From: Noviherbaspirillum sp. Root189
GTDB lineage: Bacteria > Pseudomonadota > Gammaproteobacteria > Burkholderiales > Burkholderiaceae_D
Direction of reading: 5' to 3'
Assembly: GCF_001428545.1 (NCBI RefSeq)
Contig: NZ_LMHZ01000031.1
Span: 52,796 to 95,504 of the forward strand
DNA: 42,709 nt
This document shows, piece by piece, positions 42,292 to 42,709 of this stretch (the stretch's first letter is position 1; the number at the start of each line of letters is the position of its first letter). Below the pieces are notes generated by a model. It saw only the letters and a list, made by a program, of their open reading frames with translations. It did not search any database and had not been told where the DNA came from. The translations under genes and the position numbers were made by a program.

Positions 42292-42616
42292 TCATAACAT
42301 ACCGTCGTTGGTAGCCAGGTTGGCCCAGGTACGCGTGCATAGTGAACGGATCGCACCGGGTATTTGGGTGAAGGCGTTCCAGGCATCGCAGCAGACATCG
42401 ACGATCTGCTCATAGCGGTCGTCACACCGATTAGCCAAGCTGCGGTCACGCAACTGCTGCCATACTTGCTCAGTCGGATTCAGTTCCGGCGAGCCGGTAG
42501 GAAGCGGCAACAGCGTTAAGTTGGGCAAGCACGGCAGCTTTGTGGTCGTATGCCAGCCGGCCCGGTCAAGTAGCACGACTGCGTGGCGCCCCTCGGGAAC
42601 GGCGGCACTGATTGAA
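42292..42616 (-). pseudogene. IS630-family transposase, C-terminal part, cut by another IS
   Basis: Minus-strand codons read SISAAVPEGRHAVVLLDRAG, WHTTTKLPCLPNL, SPELNPTEQVWQQLRDRSLA and end NLATNDGML. The second Asp (LLDRAGWH) and catalytic Glu (PTEQVW) of the DDE domain are present. The frame is open up to about 42616, where unrelated DNA starting GTAGCCCCC begins, so the N-terminal part has been separated. Transposases of this type begin like the fragment at the left window edge. The natural 3' end of the element lies near 42275, a few bases after the ETF-QO stop. Confidence 0.8.
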
Positions 42617-42709
42617 GTAGCCCCCTGATTCTCCGGACCATCGGTATTCCTTAAAATTGCAACTAGGAATACTGCTATGGATATGCCTATGCCTTCGGGA
42701 AGAAGTCGG
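42617..42709 (+). mobile_element. Left end of a further insertion sequence, possibly IS66-like
   Basis: From GTAGCCCCCTGATTCTCCGG the sequence no longer belongs to the IS630 transposase. ATG 42676 opens MDMPMPSGRSR, reading off the right edge. The GTA terminus and this peptide start resemble IS66-type elements with their small TnpA protein, but too little is visible to be sure; IS3 is an alternative. Confidence 0.4.

Noticed and set aside
1-42709. tRNA or rRNA genes
   Set aside because: No cloverleaf-like or ribosomal sequence was noticed on either strand by eye; a covariance-model scan would be needed to exclude them fully.

Overview
The window looks like an accessory region of a betaproteobacterial chromosome or plasmid. 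The protein styles (Bug-type receptor, PaaK-like and FadD-like ligases, Liv-type transporter with an embedded ligase, ETF-QO, IS1182/IS630/IS3 types) point to Burkholderiales. The genus cannot be fixed from sequence alone.

Left part (about 0.7-18.5 kb) is a CoA-thioester catabolic island: acyl-CoA dehydrogenase and MBL-fold hydrolase (+), a PaaK-like ligase and enoyl-CoA hydratase (-), then a long + strand run of family III CoA-transferase, SCP-x-like thiolase, acyl-CoA ligase, SDR dehydrogenase, a complete Liv-type ABC importer with a second acyl-CoA ligase between its genes, a decayed enoyl-CoA hydratase and a TetR regulator. Together they could import an unknown carboxylic acid, activate it and shorten it by beta-oxidation. 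An 18-bp partly palindromic motif recurs in front of the operons and is a candidate operator for the TetR protein.

Middle part (18.5-37.2 kb) is an accretion of mobile DNA: a 5'-truncated IS1182 transposase abutting tetR, a TumE/TumA-like toxin-antitoxin pair, a complete IS630-type element with a frameshifted transposase, an array of at least seven copies of a 16-19 bp motif, a four-gene operon with three tyrosine recombinases plus a small coiled-coil protein, minus-strand cargo genes (GNAT, unknowns, CheY-like protein), and an IS3-family element whose orfB is split by a 3.37-kb serine-recombinase element.

The most striking observation is that this serine-recombinase element appears to carry a gene split across its own two ends. 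The start codon, Shine-Dalgarno sequence and first five codons lie at its right end and the remaining 97 codons at its left end. Joining the ends, as in the excised circle, restores an in-frame 102-aa ORF while also restoring the IS3 orfB. The same element has an A9 tract where a -1 shift would join an HTH protein to the next reading frame.

Right part (37.2-42.7 kb) holds a more A/T-rich CoA-transferase plus Bug-receptor pair, then ETF:ubiquinone oxidoreductase, which would take electrons from acyl-CoA dehydrogenase. The candidate operator recurs about 390 bp before that gene. Both window edges carry fragments of similar IS630-type transposases in the same orientation, and the right one is broken by another insertion sequence.
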